Source: Gordonia sp. 'Campus' (GTDB lineage: Bacteria > Actinomycetota > Actinomycetes > Mycobacteriales > Mycobacteriaceae). From it: a DNA stretch of 64,000 nt. A program made the position numbers and the translations under genes. The notes below the pieces were generated by a model. That model was not told the origin of the DNA. It saw only the letters and a list, made by a program, of their open reading frames with translations, and ran no database searches. The DNA lies in assembly GCF_022206305.1 (NCBI RefSeq), contig NZ_JAKOIW010000001.1, forward strand, positions 391,784 to 455,783. The letters are read 5' to 3'. Of this stretch, positions 17,004 through 25,509 are shown piece by piece; the first letter of the stretch is position 1, and each line of letters begins with the position of its first letter.

Positions 17004-18122
17004 ATGGCGAGAACGCCGCTGTCGATGACCCCCACCGGGTGGTTCCAGGTCGCATGGTGCTCGGAGATCCCGGTCGGTGTGGTGCACACCATGAAGTACT
17101 TCGGTCGGGAGATGGTGGCGTGGCGGTCCCGGTCCGGGCATCTGTCCGTCTTCGACGCCTACTGCGAACATCTGGGTGCGCACCTCGGCCATGGCGGACA
17201 CGTCGAGGGCGAGAACCTGGTGTGCCCCTTCCACGGTTGGGAGTGGAATCGGGAGGGCCGCAACGTGTGCATCCCCTACGAGAAGCACCCCAACAAAGGC
17301 CGTCGGATTCGGAGCTATCCGGTCGTCGAACGCAATGAAGCGGTGTGGATCTGGCACGACGTGGACGGTCGGCCGCCCCACTTCGACGTCCCGGACATCT
17401 TCGCCGACTTCGACGACGAGCGAACCGCTGCCGACTATTACCCACCGGTGCCCGCCGCCACCCTGTTCCGCCCCGGACTCGAGATCCATCCGCAGTACAT
17501 CATGGAGAACGGCGTCGACTTCGCCCACTTCATCTTCGTGCACAAGACGCCGTTCATGCCGGAATTCACCCGTCACGATTTCGGGGGCCCGGTTTCGCAC
17601 GTCGACTTCACGATCGCCTTCGACGAGGGCGCGACACTCGAGAGTGCCACCAGCGGAGTCGAATCCATCAATGCCGGGCTCGGTTGCTCGGTGACCAAGA
17701 GCTGGGGCATGGTCGACAACCGCACGATGCCCGCGGTCACGCCGGTCGACGAACACACCTCCGACGTCCGGTTCACCGTGTGGATCGGCCGCAAACCCGG
17801 CGAGGAGAGCGGCGCCATCACCCGCTACGGCACGACGATGGCCGACCTCGTGATCGAGCAGTTCGCGGCCGACATCGACATCTGGGCGCACCAGCGCTAC
17901 AGCGACCCACCAGCACTGTCCCGCAGAGAATTCGAGGGTTTCACCGCGCTGCGCAAGTGGGCTCGCCAGTTCTACCCCGACGGCGGCCCGGCCGAATCGG
18001 ATCCGACCCGCCCCGAGACCGGTGCGGTGGATCCCTCGTCGCGCGACGGGGCCGGAGACGAGTACGTCCGCGTCCGCCGCTCCGAGCTCGACGCGCTGCG
18101 CGCCGCCGCCGCTCGACCCTGA
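17004..18122 (+). CDS. Rieske 2Fe-2S non-haem iron oxygenase, alpha subunit
   Basis: 372 residues. The Rieske cluster ligands are C54-x-H56 (YCEHLGAHLG) and C74-x2-H77 (CPFHGW). The catalytic iron site follows the N-x2-D-x2-H-x4-H rule: N169, D172, H175 and H180 in ENGVDFAHFIFVH. The build matches KshA-type or cholesterol-desaturase-like monooxygenases rather than dioxygenases for small aromatics, but the substrate cannot be read. A reductase is needed; none is adjacent, although a PDR-type reductase is at 35075. It is followed 28 bp later by the DapB-like gene, probably in one transcript. Confidence 0.92.
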   Translation: MARTPLSMTPTGWFQVAWCSEIPVGVVHTMKYFGREMVAWRSRSGHLSVFDAYCEHLGAHLGHGGHVEGENLVCPFHGWEWNREGRNVCIPYEKHPNKGRRIRSYPVVERNEAVWIWHDVDGRPPHFDVPDIFADFDDERTAADYYPPVPAATLFRPGLEIHPQYIMENGVDFAHFIFVHKTPFMPEFTRHDFGGPVSHVDFTIAFDEGATLESATSGVESINAGLGCSVTKSWGMVDNRTMPAVTPVDEHTSDVRFTVWIGRKPGEESGAITRYGTTMADLVIEQFAADIDIWAHQRYSDPPALSRREFEGFTALRKWARQFYPDGGPAESDPTRPETGAVDPSSRDGAGDEYVRVRRSELDALRAAAARP

Positions 18123-18149
18123 CATCACCACCCTCCGAAAGGATCTCGC

Positions 18150-19235
18150 ATGACCACCACCGACCGGATCCGCGTCTTCCAGGTCGCCACGGGCAATCTG
18201 GGTACCGAGATGATCGGCCGTATCCGGTCCCACCCCGACCTCGAACTCGTCGGCCTGCACTGCTACACGGCCGACAAGATCGGCCGCGACGCCGGTGAGA
18301 TCGTCGGTCTCGACCCGATCGGGGTGACCGCCACCGGCACGGTCGACGAGATCATCGCCGCGCGTCCGGACGTGGTGACGTTCCACGGCGTGTTCCCCGA
18401 CGAGGACCTCTACGTCGCGGTTCTCGAGGCCGGCATCAACGTCGTGACCACCGCCGACTGGATCACCGGCTTCCACCGCGACACCAACCACCCCCATCCG
18501 TCGGGACGAAAGGTCAGCGACATCATCGCGGCGGCGTGCGCGAAGGGCGACGCCACCTTCTACGGCACCGGCATGAATCCCGGTCTCGCGCAGATCCTGG
18601 GGATCGTGCACACCGCCGACGTCGCCGACATCGAGAACGTCACCGTCACCGAGTCGGTCGACGTCTCCTGCCACCACTCCGTCGACACGTGGAAGGCAGT
18701 CGGATACGGCCTGCCCGTGGATGATCCGAGCATCCCGGATTCGCTGTACAAGTACACGGCGGTCTTCGCGGATTCGGTGTACCTGATGGCCGACGCCTTC
18801 GATCTCGAACTCGACGAGGTGGCGTTCTCCTACGAGCTCGGCGCATGCACCAAGGACGTCGACCTCGGGTGGTACCAATTGCCCGAGGGTTCACTCGGCG
18901 GCAGCTACATCAAGTACCAGGGCATGGTCGACGGCGTCGCCCGCGTCGAATCCCACCTCGAGTGGCAGATGACGCCGCACACCGATCCGTCGTGGAACAT
19001 CCAGGCCTGCTACATCACCCAGGTCACCGGCGACCCGAACATCTACTCCAAGCACATGATCTTCCCGCGCAGGGGTTTCGACCTCTCCAAGCCGGAGAAC
19101 TTCGCGTCCATCGGGATGACCGTCACCGGCCTGCCTGCCCTCAACTCGATCCGATCCGTCGTCGCGGCGGCACCGGGCATAGTGACGAGTGCGGACCTAC
19201 CGTTGCGGTCGTTCGCGGGGCGGTTCGCGATCTGA
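18150..19235 (+). CDS. DapB-like NAD(P)-dependent oxidoreductase (amine dehydrogenase-like)
   Basis: 361 residues; ATG at 18150 follows GAAAGGA. The N-terminus IRVFQVATGNLGTEMIGRIRSHPDLELVGL is a Rossmann nucleotide-binding unit (G-x-L-G variant), as in dihydrodipicolinate reductase N-domains. The C-terminal half contains NVTVTESVDVSCHHSVDTWKAVGYG, like 2,4-diaminopentanoate dehydrogenase relatives. It is too long and too divergent to be biosynthetic DapB. Its place right after the Rieske gene suggests it oxidises or reduces the oxygenase product. The true substrate is unknown. The stop is three bases before the end of the convergent SDR gene. Confidence 0.85.
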   Translation: MTTTDRIRVFQVATGNLGTEMIGRIRSHPDLELVGLHCYTADKIGRDAGEIVGLDPIGVTATGTVDEIIAARPDVVTFHGVFPDEDLYVAVLEAGINVVTTADWITGFHRDTNHPHPSGRKVSDIIAAACAKGDATFYGTGMNPGLAQILGIVHTADVADIENVTVTESVDVSCHHSVDTWKAVGYGLPVDDPSIPDSLYKYTAVFADSVYLMADAFDLELDEVAFSYELGACTKDVDLGWYQLPEGSLGGSYIKYQGMVDGVARVESHLEWQMTPHTDPSWNIQACYITQVTGDPNIYSKHMIFPRRGFDLSKPENFASIGMTVTGLPALNSIRSVVAAAPGIVTSADLPLRSFAGRFAI

Positions 19236-19238
19236 CGG

Positions 19239-20171
19239 TCACCCGAGGTCGATGCCGACGCCGGTCAACTCGGCCCCGATGTCCCACAGGCGTGCGGCGA
19301 CGTCGGCGTCCTTGGCCTTCGCCGACGGTTCGACCAACACCGGGGGGCCTGCGAGCCCGAAACCGCCGACGGGACCGTAATATTCACCGCCCTGGGCCTT
19401 GGGATCGGTGGCTGCGCGCAGCACGGACAGCGCGCCGTCGGGCGGGTCCATGATGAACCGGTCGGTGAGCCACCGCAGCGACGACGCGTGGTACGCCCAC
19501 TGGAGGAACCTGCTCTGCTCGCGCATCACCCCGGTCCGCGTCCCACCGGGGTGCGCGGCGAGCGAGATCGCGGACACGCCGGCCCTTCTCATCCGACGGT
19601 CGAGTTCGAGCGCGAACAGCATCTGGGCGAGCTTCGCCCGCGAGTAGGCGGCCGCGCTGCTGAACGTCCGATCCATCGCGATGTCGGAGAAGTCGATGTT
19701 GCCTGCCCGGTGGGCGTGGCTGCCGACGGTGACGACCCGCGCGGCGTCGGCCGCGAGGAGGTGGTCCATCAGCAGTCCGGTCAGCGCGTAGTGACCGAGA
19801 TAGTTTGTGCCGAAATCCATCTCGAAGCCATCGGGTGTGAGTTCACGACGCGCACGCATGACCCCGGCGTTGTTCACCAGCAGGTCGATACTCGCATGTC
19901 GGCGCCGGATCTCCGCGGCAGCCGCTCGGACTGATTCCAGGCTCGCCAGGTCGAGGTCGACGATCTCCACCTCGGCACCCGGGACCTCGGCGACGATGTC
20001 GTCACGGGCCTCCGCGGAGGTCTCGGGGTTGCGGCATGCGAGGACGACACACGCTCCGAGCGTCGCCATCCCCAGCGCGATCTCGCGGCCGATTCCCGAA
20101 TTCGCGCCCGTCACCACCGCAACCCGACCGGTCTGCGGCGGCGCGTCGGCCAACGTCCATCCCGACTTCAC
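19239..20171 (-). CDS. SDR family oxidoreductase (retinol dehydrogenase-like)
   Basis: 310 residues from GTG 20171 (preceded by GAGGGGG); the frame upstream is not supported. Cofactor motif TGANSGIG near the N-terminus, NNAGVM in the middle, and the active-site Y-x3-K in AAYSRAKLAQ. It resembles the WWOX/retinol dehydrogenase/protochlorophyllide reductase-like group common in mycobacteria. It is downstream of the StyA-like gene on the same strand with a 155-bp gap that contains a strong hairpin, so it likely has its own promoter. Substrate unknown. Confidence 0.9.
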   Translation of the reverse strand: MKSGWTLADAPPQTGRVAVVTGANSGIGREIALGMATLGACVVLACRNPETSAEARDDIVAEVPGAEVEIVDLDLASLESVRAAAAEIRRRHASIDLLVNNAGVMRARRELTPDGFEMDFGTNYLGHYALTGLLMDHLLAADAARVVTVGSHAHRAGNIDFSDIAMDRTFSSAAAYSRAKLAQMLFALELDRRMRRAGVSAISLAAHPGGTRTGVMREQSRFLQWAYHASSLRWLTDRFIMDPPDGALSVLRAATDPKAQGGEYYGPVGGFGLAGPPVLVEPSAKAKDADVAARLWDIGAELTGVGIDLG

Positions 20172-20256
20172 TTGAGCCCCCTCCGACGCCGACTCGAACG
20201 ACGCTGTTGTTCGTATCACATCGGGGGTGGCACCTCTGTGTGGGGTGTCACATGAG

Positions 20257-20297
20257 GCGGCACCCCGTCGCCTCACCGAGGGGGCGCGGGGTGCCGC
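20257..20297. terminator. Hairpin after the StyA-like gene
   Basis: Arms GCGGCACCCCG (20257-20267) and CGGGGTGCCGC (20287-20297) form a perfect 11-bp stem 30 bp after the stop of the flavoprotein gene. There is no T-run on either side, so it may be a weak terminator or an mRNA-end stem. Confidence 0.5.
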
Positions 20298-20326
20298 TCG
20301 TCGTCAGTCGATCGTCGGTCGGATCG

Positions 20327-21685
20327 TCAGGCGCTCACGGTCTCCGGGGTGGCGGCGCTGAACCGTCCGGCCGGCGCGAAGCGGGCGAGGACCCGATCGT
20401 GCGGTTCACCGGCCACCGCAGAGATGAAGCCCTCGACATCCTCACGGGTCCGCAGACCGAGCAACGGATTCGGCTCGGAGAGCAGTCCGAACAATGCCGA
20501 GGCGATGGGGGGACTGACGGCGGCCGCCGGAAACGACAACTCCAGGTGCGTGGCGTAATCGGGGTCCCCGAGGTAGAGGCGGGTGACCTCGACCGCGGCT
20601 CGTCCGCGCCGCTCCCAGTGCTTCTCGAACTCCGCGGACAGCCACTCGGCGGTGAACTCGCCGTCGTGGTCCCGCGCGGCCTTCACGAGTTCGGCGACCT
20701 GGATGAGCGTGCCCTGCGCACCCTGGCCCGCAACGGGATCGACGGCGATCGCCGTATCACCTATGGCCGCGACGGGATGACCGCCGGCCGTCGTCGCCAC
20801 GGCTCGCCGCACGGTCGGGGTGACCGCACCCTTGAGCCACGAGACCGGATCGGATTCGATGACCTGCAGACGATCGATGACGGGTGCGTCCTCGGGGAAG
20901 AACTCGGCGAAGATCGCGGAGATCGTCTGCCGCGCCGACGCGGCGTCGTGGACGTCATCGATGCGGGCCGCCCATGCTCCGTCCGGCTTGGCGAAGACGA
21001 TGAACGACCACGTCGGCCCTGCATCCTTGTGCAGGAACGGCCCGACGAAGATCTCACCGTTCTCGGCGTCGAGGTTGAACAACGAGTGCCCACCGCCGGC
21101 GCTGCTGCGGTAGGCGAACGAGTCGGGGCCGTGGTCCACGCCGGTCAACGTCACCTGCAGCAGCCGGCGCTGCGGCTCCCGGTAGTGGGTGCGTGACTCG
21201 TCGACCGGGAACAGCGCCGAGAGCCCGCCCTTGCCGGTCGCGACGAGGGTGAGGTCGGCGTCGGCGGCGATCGAATCGAGCCGGTCGGTGTCGACCCCGC
21301 CGACCTCGAACCGACCCCCGCGGTCCAGGAACCGTCCCAGCCGATCGTCGGCCTTCAGACGCAGGTCAACAGCCTGGGCCACATAGCCGTAGTCGGGGTT
21401 GAACTCGAGGACCCGGGCACGCTCGTCACCGCTGCCGGAGTACAGGCGCGCACTGATACCTGTCGTGTTGCCGACCTCGTAGAGATCTTCGATGATCTCC
21501 GCGTCCCATTCGCGGGACTTGCCGAACAAGACGCCGACGCCGGTGGGCGGCACCTCGTCGCGCAGCGATTCCCGATCGCGGTCGCTGTGGAGCGTGACGT
21601 CGAAACCGGCGTCGAGAAAGCCGAGAGCCGCGCTGGTCCCGGCCAGCCCGGCCCCGATGATCGCGACCGATCGTCGTGCTGTCAT
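20327..21685 (-). CDS. Styrene/indole monooxygenase-like flavoprotein (StyA type)
   Basis: 452 residues. FAD-binding GxGxxG at the N-terminus (SVAIIGAGLAGTSAALGFLDAGFDVTLHSD). The later segment HPVAAIGDTAIAVDPVAGQGAQG is the second FAD contact (GD motif) of the PHBH-like fold, and the internal FEFN/SLFNLDAENGEIFVGPF portion is StyA-like. Group E flavoprotein monooxygenases epoxidise styrene or oxidise indole using FADH2 supplied by a separate reductase (StyB). No StyB-like flavin reductase gene is seen nearby, so it would need one from elsewhere. The neighbours (SDR, Rieske) suggest a catabolic or self-sufficient accessory role. Confidence 0.88.
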   Translation of the reverse strand: MTARRSVAIIGAGLAGTSAALGFLDAGFDVTLHSDRDRESLRDEVPPTGVGVLFGKSREWDAEIIEDLYEVGNTTGISARLYSGSGDERARVLEFNPDYGYVAQAVDLRLKADDRLGRFLDRGGRFEVGGVDTDRLDSIAADADLTLVATGKGGLSALFPVDESRTHYREPQRRLLQVTLTGVDHGPDSFAYRSSAGGGHSLFNLDAENGEIFVGPFLHKDAGPTWSFIVFAKPDGAWAARIDDVHDAASARQTISAIFAEFFPEDAPVIDRLQVIESDPVSWLKGAVTPTVRRAVATTAGGHPVAAIGDTAIAVDPVAGQGAQGTLIQVAELVKAARDHDGEFTAEWLSAEFEKHWERRGRAAVEVTRLYLGDPDYATHLELSFPAAAVSPPIASALFGLLSEPNPLLGLRTREDVEGFISAVAGEPHDRVLARFAPAGRFSAATPETVSA

Positions 21686-21796
21686 GTGGAAACTCCCCTG
21701 AAGTCGGCGTGAATTGGCTGATCGACAGGGTGCCGGGGGGATCGATGCGGCTGAAGGTTTAGACGCACCGAGAACGAATGGGGAGTGTCTCGCCGG

Positions 21797-22354
21797 CTAC
21801 GCCTGGTCGTGCGCCCGGCGGTACCGCTCGTAGAGCACCTGACCGAACGTGCGCGTCTCGGCGAGTTCGAGGGAGATCGATCGGGTCACCGGCGGGAAGA
21901 ACGGCTTACCGCCGCCGACGACGATCGGGTAGCGAAAGATGCGGAACTCGTCGACGACACCGGATTCGATGGCCTGCCCGGCCAGGTCCGCACCGCCGAT
22001 CTCGACATCGGAGTCCGTCGAGTCCATGGTCGCGGCGAGTTCCTCGGCCAGCGGGCGCTGCGCCAGCCGGGCATTGCCCTCGACCGATGTCAGGGTCCGG
22101 CTGAACACGACCTTGGGCAGTGCCGACCAGATGTCGGCGAAGGCCGCGTCGGCCTCGTCCTCGCGCATGCGTGGGTCGGTCTCCCACACCAGCATCGTCT
22201 CGTACAGTCGTCGACCGCACACAAAGGCGCCGAGGTCGGCCACCCGCTCGGTGTGGAAAGCGAACAGCCCGTCGTCGGGGACGGTCCAGGTGAAGTCGCC
22301 GTCGCGGTCGGCGATGAAGCCGTCGACCGATACACCCATCGACAAGAGCAGCAT
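21797..22354 (-). CDS. Dihydrofolate reductase-like (RibD C-terminal domain) protein
   Basis: 185 residues. It starts MLLLSMGVSVDGFIADRDGDFTW and contains FVCGRRLYETMLVW, KVVFSRTLTSVEGN and EIGGADLAGQAIESGVVDEFRIFRYPIVVGGGKPFF, the characteristic segments of DHFR-like RibD_C proteins (G-x-D/E-L at the cofactor loop). These are NADPH-dependent reductases of mostly unknown substrate; it is not the folate enzyme by context. A TACGAT hexamer seven bases before the ATG suggests a leaderless transcript. It is divergent from the acyltransferase gene. Confidence 0.88.
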   Translation of the reverse strand: MLLLSMGVSVDGFIADRDGDFTWTVPDDGLFAFHTERVADLGAFVCGRRLYETMLVWETDPRMREDEADAAFADIWSALPKVVFSRTLTSVEGNARLAQRPLAEELAATMDSTDSDVEIGGADLAGQAIESGVVDEFRIFRYPIVVGGGKPFFPPVTRSISLELAETRTFGQVLYERYRRAHDQA

Positions 22355-22361
22355 GCGTCGG

Positions 22362-22367
22362 ATCGTA
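22362..22367 (-). promoter_or_regulatory. -10 box of the DHFR-like gene
   Basis: TACGAT on the minus strand with seven bases to the ATG at 22354; the 5' leader is predicted to be absent. Confidence 0.4.
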
Positions 22368-22485
22368 CGACGTGGGCCGTGCGCTGACGAGGCGTTCGCG
22401 CCTTCCTACGAGTCTGCTGTGAGGTGCGCCGACACCCCACTCGTGCCAGCCAACACTCAGGTGCGGGCAAGTACCATCGCCCTCT

Positions 22486-24672
22486 GTGCGTACGCCCCTG
22501 ACCGATGCGACACCCGTCGCAACACCCAACGAGGACGCCGCGACCGGCAACACGTCCGGTTACCGGCTCGACCTAGACGGTCTCCGAGGTGTCGCGATCG
22601 CACTGGTCGCGGTGTTCCACGTCTGGTTCGGTCGCGTGTCCGGCGGCGTCGACGTCTTCCTGACGTTGTCGGGGTACTTCTTCGTCGCGTCGTTGCTCAA
22701 GCACGTCCTCGCCACGCAGCCTGCGACGTCCAGCTGGCGAGCGGCGATCAACCCGTGGCCGCGGTTCTGGCGGCTCGTGCGGCGACTCCTGCCCGCGCTG
22801 CTGCTGGTGCTGGCGGCCACCGCCGCCCTGATCGCACTGATCATGCCGACGACGCGGTGGGGGCCGCTCGGAGCCGAGTTGCAGGCGAGCGCCCTGTACT
22901 ACCAGAACTGGCACCTGGCGTTCGAGTCGCAGGACTACGCGGCCGCCGATTCCGCCAACAGCCCGATGCAGCACCTGTGGTCGATGTCGATGCAGGGGCA
23001 GTTCTTCGTCCTCACACTGCTGTGCGCGCTCGCTCTGGGCGGCCTGCTGCGAGCGCTCGGACGACGCTTCGCCTACTTCGCCGACCCCAAGGTGGTGCGC
23101 GGCGTCGTCGGCGCCTCGCTGGCCGTCGTCGCACTCGGGTCGTTCGCGTGGGCCAACCACCGCCACGGGATCAACCAGCCCTTCACCTACTACGACACCG
23201 TCGCCCGACTGTGGGAGCCGCTCGTCGGCGGCCTCCTCGCCGTGTGGATGCCGCGGATCCCGCTGGCCCGGTGGATGCGCGACGTGCTGGGCATCGTGGC
23301 CCTCGGGTTGATCGTCACCTGCGGGTGGTGGATCGCGGGCGTCCAGGAGTATCCGGCGGCGTGGGCTCTCGTCCCGGTCGGTGCGACGCTCGTGCTGATC
23401 TGGGTCGGCTCGTCGCAGACGGCACCTGCCGATCAGGCGCCCGGTCAGGCGTCGATCCGGTCGGGTGTCAGCCGCGGCCTCGCCCACCCGCGTCTGGTGT
23501 GGCTCGGTTCGATCGCCTACGCGCTGTACCTGTGGCACTGGCCGCTGCTCATCTTCTACCTGGCATGGCGCTATCAGGACGACGTCTCGTGGCTCGAGGG
23601 CACCGCCATCCTGGCCGTGTCGGTGCTGCTCGCCTGGCTGACGACCCGATTCGTCGAAGCTCCGTTGCGATCCGGTTCGCCGAAGCGGGCGCCGACGGGC
23701 TCCGGCCGGTCGGCCCTGCCGGACACACGCGGGTACCGCCGCGCGCTGCTCGCCGTCCTGCTGGTCATCAGCGTCGCCGCCGGCGCGGCCGCCGTCACCT
23801 GGCAGCGTGACGCCGCCAACGCCACCCTCGACACCGAGCACCTCGACCCGCGCCTGTATCCGGGAGCACGAGCTTTCCTCGACGGAGCGCCCGTACCCAA
23901 GGTCGTCGCCGAGCCCAGCCCCGACGTCGTCGACATGGACTGGCCCATCACGTCCTACGACTCGATCATCAGCGGCTGGAAGGACCCGTCCATCAAGGTC
24001 GGGTACTACGGAGATGTCAATGCCCCCCGCACCATCGCCCTGGTCGGCGGATCGCATGCCGAGCAGTGGATCACCGCGCTCAACGACATCGGCAAACGCC
24101 ACCACTTCCGCGTCACCACCTATCTCAAGGTGGGATGCGCGCTCACCACCGAACACGTCTTCACGTGGTTCGGTCAGAAGTACTACCAGTGCAACGACTG
24201 GTCTCGGCGAGTGATGGAACGCCTCGCCGTCGACAAGCCCGACGTGGTGTTCACCAACAGCACGCGCCCTGTCGAGTCGGGCGACGGTGACTACGTCCCC
24301 AAGGACTACGAGGAGATCTTCGCCCAGTTCCGCGACCGCGGCCAGCGCGTCGTCGCAGTCCGCGACAACCCCTGGGCGACAGGCCAGCTCAAGCCGCCGG
24401 AGTGTCTGGCCAGCGGGCGCAAGCCCTCGGTGTGCGGAGTCCCCCGCGATCAGGCGATGGCGCCGACCGATCCCGCGGCGAAGCTCACCGGGGAATTCCC
24501 CAACATGTCCTTCCTCGACTACACCGACGCCATGTGCGACGACGAGTACTGCCCGGCGGTCGTCGGGAACATCCTCGTGTGGCACGACTTCCACCACCTG
24601 TCGGCCACGTTCGTCCGCAGCCTCATCCCCGCCGTCGAGGCCGACCTCCAGCGGTCGCTGCGCTGGTGGTGA
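22486..24672 (+). CDS. OafA/YrhL-type acyltransferase with SGNH domain
   Basis: 728 residues from GTG 22486; a TACCAT box at 22472-22477 places the start of transcription at or near this codon. The first 400 residues are the acyltransferase-3 membrane domain (YRLDLDGLRGVAIALVAVFHVWFGRVSGGVDVFLTLSGYFF: the R-x-x-D-x-x-R-x-x-A pattern) with about ten helices. After a linker, the C-terminal periplasmic SGNH-like domain has the nucleophile in LVGGSHAEQW and the Asp/His pair in WHDFHHLS. The usual GDSH is GGSH here. Such proteins move acyl groups across the membrane onto cell-wall sugars or lipids. The last 18 bases are repeated at 24724-24741. Confidence 0.92.
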   Translation: MRTPLTDATPVATPNEDAATGNTSGYRLDLDGLRGVAIALVAVFHVWFGRVSGGVDVFLTLSGYFFVASLLKHVLATQPATSSWRAAINPWPRFWRLVRRLLPALLLVLAATAALIALIMPTTRWGPLGAELQASALYYQNWHLAFESQDYAAADSANSPMQHLWSMSMQGQFFVLTLLCALALGGLLRALGRRFAYFADPKVVRGVVGASLAVVALGSFAWANHRHGINQPFTYYDTVARLWEPLVGGLLAVWMPRIPLARWMRDVLGIVALGLIVTCGWWIAGVQEYPAAWALVPVGATLVLIWVGSSQTAPADQAPGQASIRSGVSRGLAHPRLVWLGSIAYALYLWHWPLLIFYLAWRYQDDVSWLEGTAILAVSVLLAWLTTRFVEAPLRSGSPKRAPTGSGRSALPDTRGYRRALLAVLLVISVAAGAAAVTWQRDAANATLDTEHLDPRLYPGARAFLDGAPVPKVVAEPSPDVVDMDWPITSYDSIISGWKDPSIKVGYYGDVNAPRTIALVGGSHAEQWITALNDIGKRHHFRVTTYLKVGCALTTEHVFTWFGQKYYQCNDWSRRVMERLAVDKPDVVFTNSTRPVESGDGDYVPKDYEEIFAQFRDRGQRVVAVRDNPWATGQLKPPECLASGRKPSVCGVPRDQAMAPTDPAAKLTGEFPNMSFLDYTDAMCDDEYCPAVVGNILVWHDFHHLSATFVRSLIPAVEADLQRSLRWW

Positions 24673-24789
24673 GCAGGGCCCTTCGAGGCTCGCTCCGCTC
24701 GCACCTCAGGGAACGGGGCAGGATCGCTGCGCTGGTGGTGATCTCCGGTCCCTGAGGTGCGAGGAGCGCAAGCGACGAGCCACGAAGGG
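24655..24789. repeat. Inverted pair of REP-like elements with an 18-bp direct repeat
   Basis: Arm 1 (24679-24712, core CTCGCTCCGCTCGCACCTCA) and arm 2 (24749-24789) are inverted and share the CACCTCAGGGA/TCCCTGAGGTG end. TCGCTGCGCTGGTGGTGA occurs twice, at 24655-24672 (the end of the acyltransferase gene including the stop) and at 24724-24741, flanking arm 1 like a target duplication. The block fills the gap between two convergent genes. Confidence 0.8.
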
Positions 24790-25383
24790 TCAACCGACCG
24801 CGGTCAACAACGCGCGGGGGCCGGCGAACACCGTCTCCCGCACATGGTTTCGAGCGAGAGTCCATGCAGGACAATCACATCGGGCCGCGACACCACGGGC
24901 GTCGACACCCTGGTCCCGGCACAGTGCGATCGCCCGACGCAGGTGGAAGCCCTGGGTCACGACGACCACCTCGCGCGCACCGAACACCCGCCGGGCCCGC
25001 CGACAACTCGACGCGGTGTCGAGGCCGGACGGGTCGTCGACGATCGACGCCGAAGCCACCCCGTGCGCCTCGAGATACCGGCGCATCACCGCAGGCTCGT
25101 TCCCGGCCTCCTCGGAGCCGTTGCCGGAGTTGATGATCCGCGCCACCTGACCGGTTCGGTACAACTCGAGAGCGGTGTCGAGCCGCCCCCGCACATAGTC
25201 GCCGGGGGTGCCGTCGTCGTAGACCAGGGAGCCCAGCACGAGAAGAGTCGGCCGCGACGGCAAGGTGTCGGCGTCGTCGATCCTGCCCGCCGACGTGACG
25301 TACATCCACGTCGCGGCCACGGTGATCCAGAGCTCGACGAGCACGATCACCGCAGCCACCACGAGACGAGCCCCTGACCTCAC
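24790..25383 (-). CDS. YdcF/SanA-like (DUF218) membrane-anchored protein
   Basis: 197 residues. One N-terminal membrane helix (ARLVVAAVIVLVELWITVAATW) then a DUF218 domain: PTLLVLGSLVYDDGTPGDYVRGRLDTALELY, INSGNGSEEAGNEPAVMRRYLEAHGV, DDPSGLDTASSCRRARRVFG and VVVVTQGFHLRRAIALCRDQGVD. This order (G-S, R-x-R-x-x-x-A-x-x-L-Y, S-G, E-x-x-x-M, T-x-x-x-N/S, V-T-Q-x-x-H-x-x-R) matches the SanA/YdcF family, linked to envelope integrity in other bacteria. The biochemical role is unknown. A TAGGTT box six bases before GTG suggests leaderless transcription. A second family member is at 43936. Confidence 0.88.
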   Translation of the reverse strand: MRSGARLVVAAVIVLVELWITVAATWMYVTSAGRIDDADTLPSRPTLLVLGSLVYDDGTPGDYVRGRLDTALELYRTGQVARIINSGNGSEEAGNEPAVMRRYLEAHGVASASIVDDPSGLDTASSCRRARRVFGAREVVVVTQGFHLRRAIALCRDQGVDARGVAARCDCPAWTLARNHVRETVFAGPRALLTAVG

Positions 25384-25389
25384 GCCTCC

Positions 25390-25395
25390 AACCTA
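25390..25395 (-). promoter_or_regulatory. -10 box of the YdcF-like gene
   Basis: TAGGTT on the minus strand, then GGAGGC and the GTG start at 25383. Confidence 0.45.
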
Positions 25396-25509
25396 GATCC
25401 GACGGTCGGCGAACATGACCATTCCACCCCGGACGCGGCGGCCACCCCGTGATACTTGGGAGACTCGGTCGCGTTCAGCCTGTGCGCACCAATCCGCGGT
25501 GTGAAAGTG

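Noticed and set aside
16956..18878. 640-residue minus-strand open frame opposite the Rieske and DapB-like genes
   Set aside because: It covers two well-supported genes on the other strand and shows no motif. High GC keeps antisense frames open.
22573..24597. 674-residue minus-strand open frame opposite the acyltransferase
   Set aside because: It is a shadow of the membrane protein on the plus strand, with low-complexity Asp/Arg composition.
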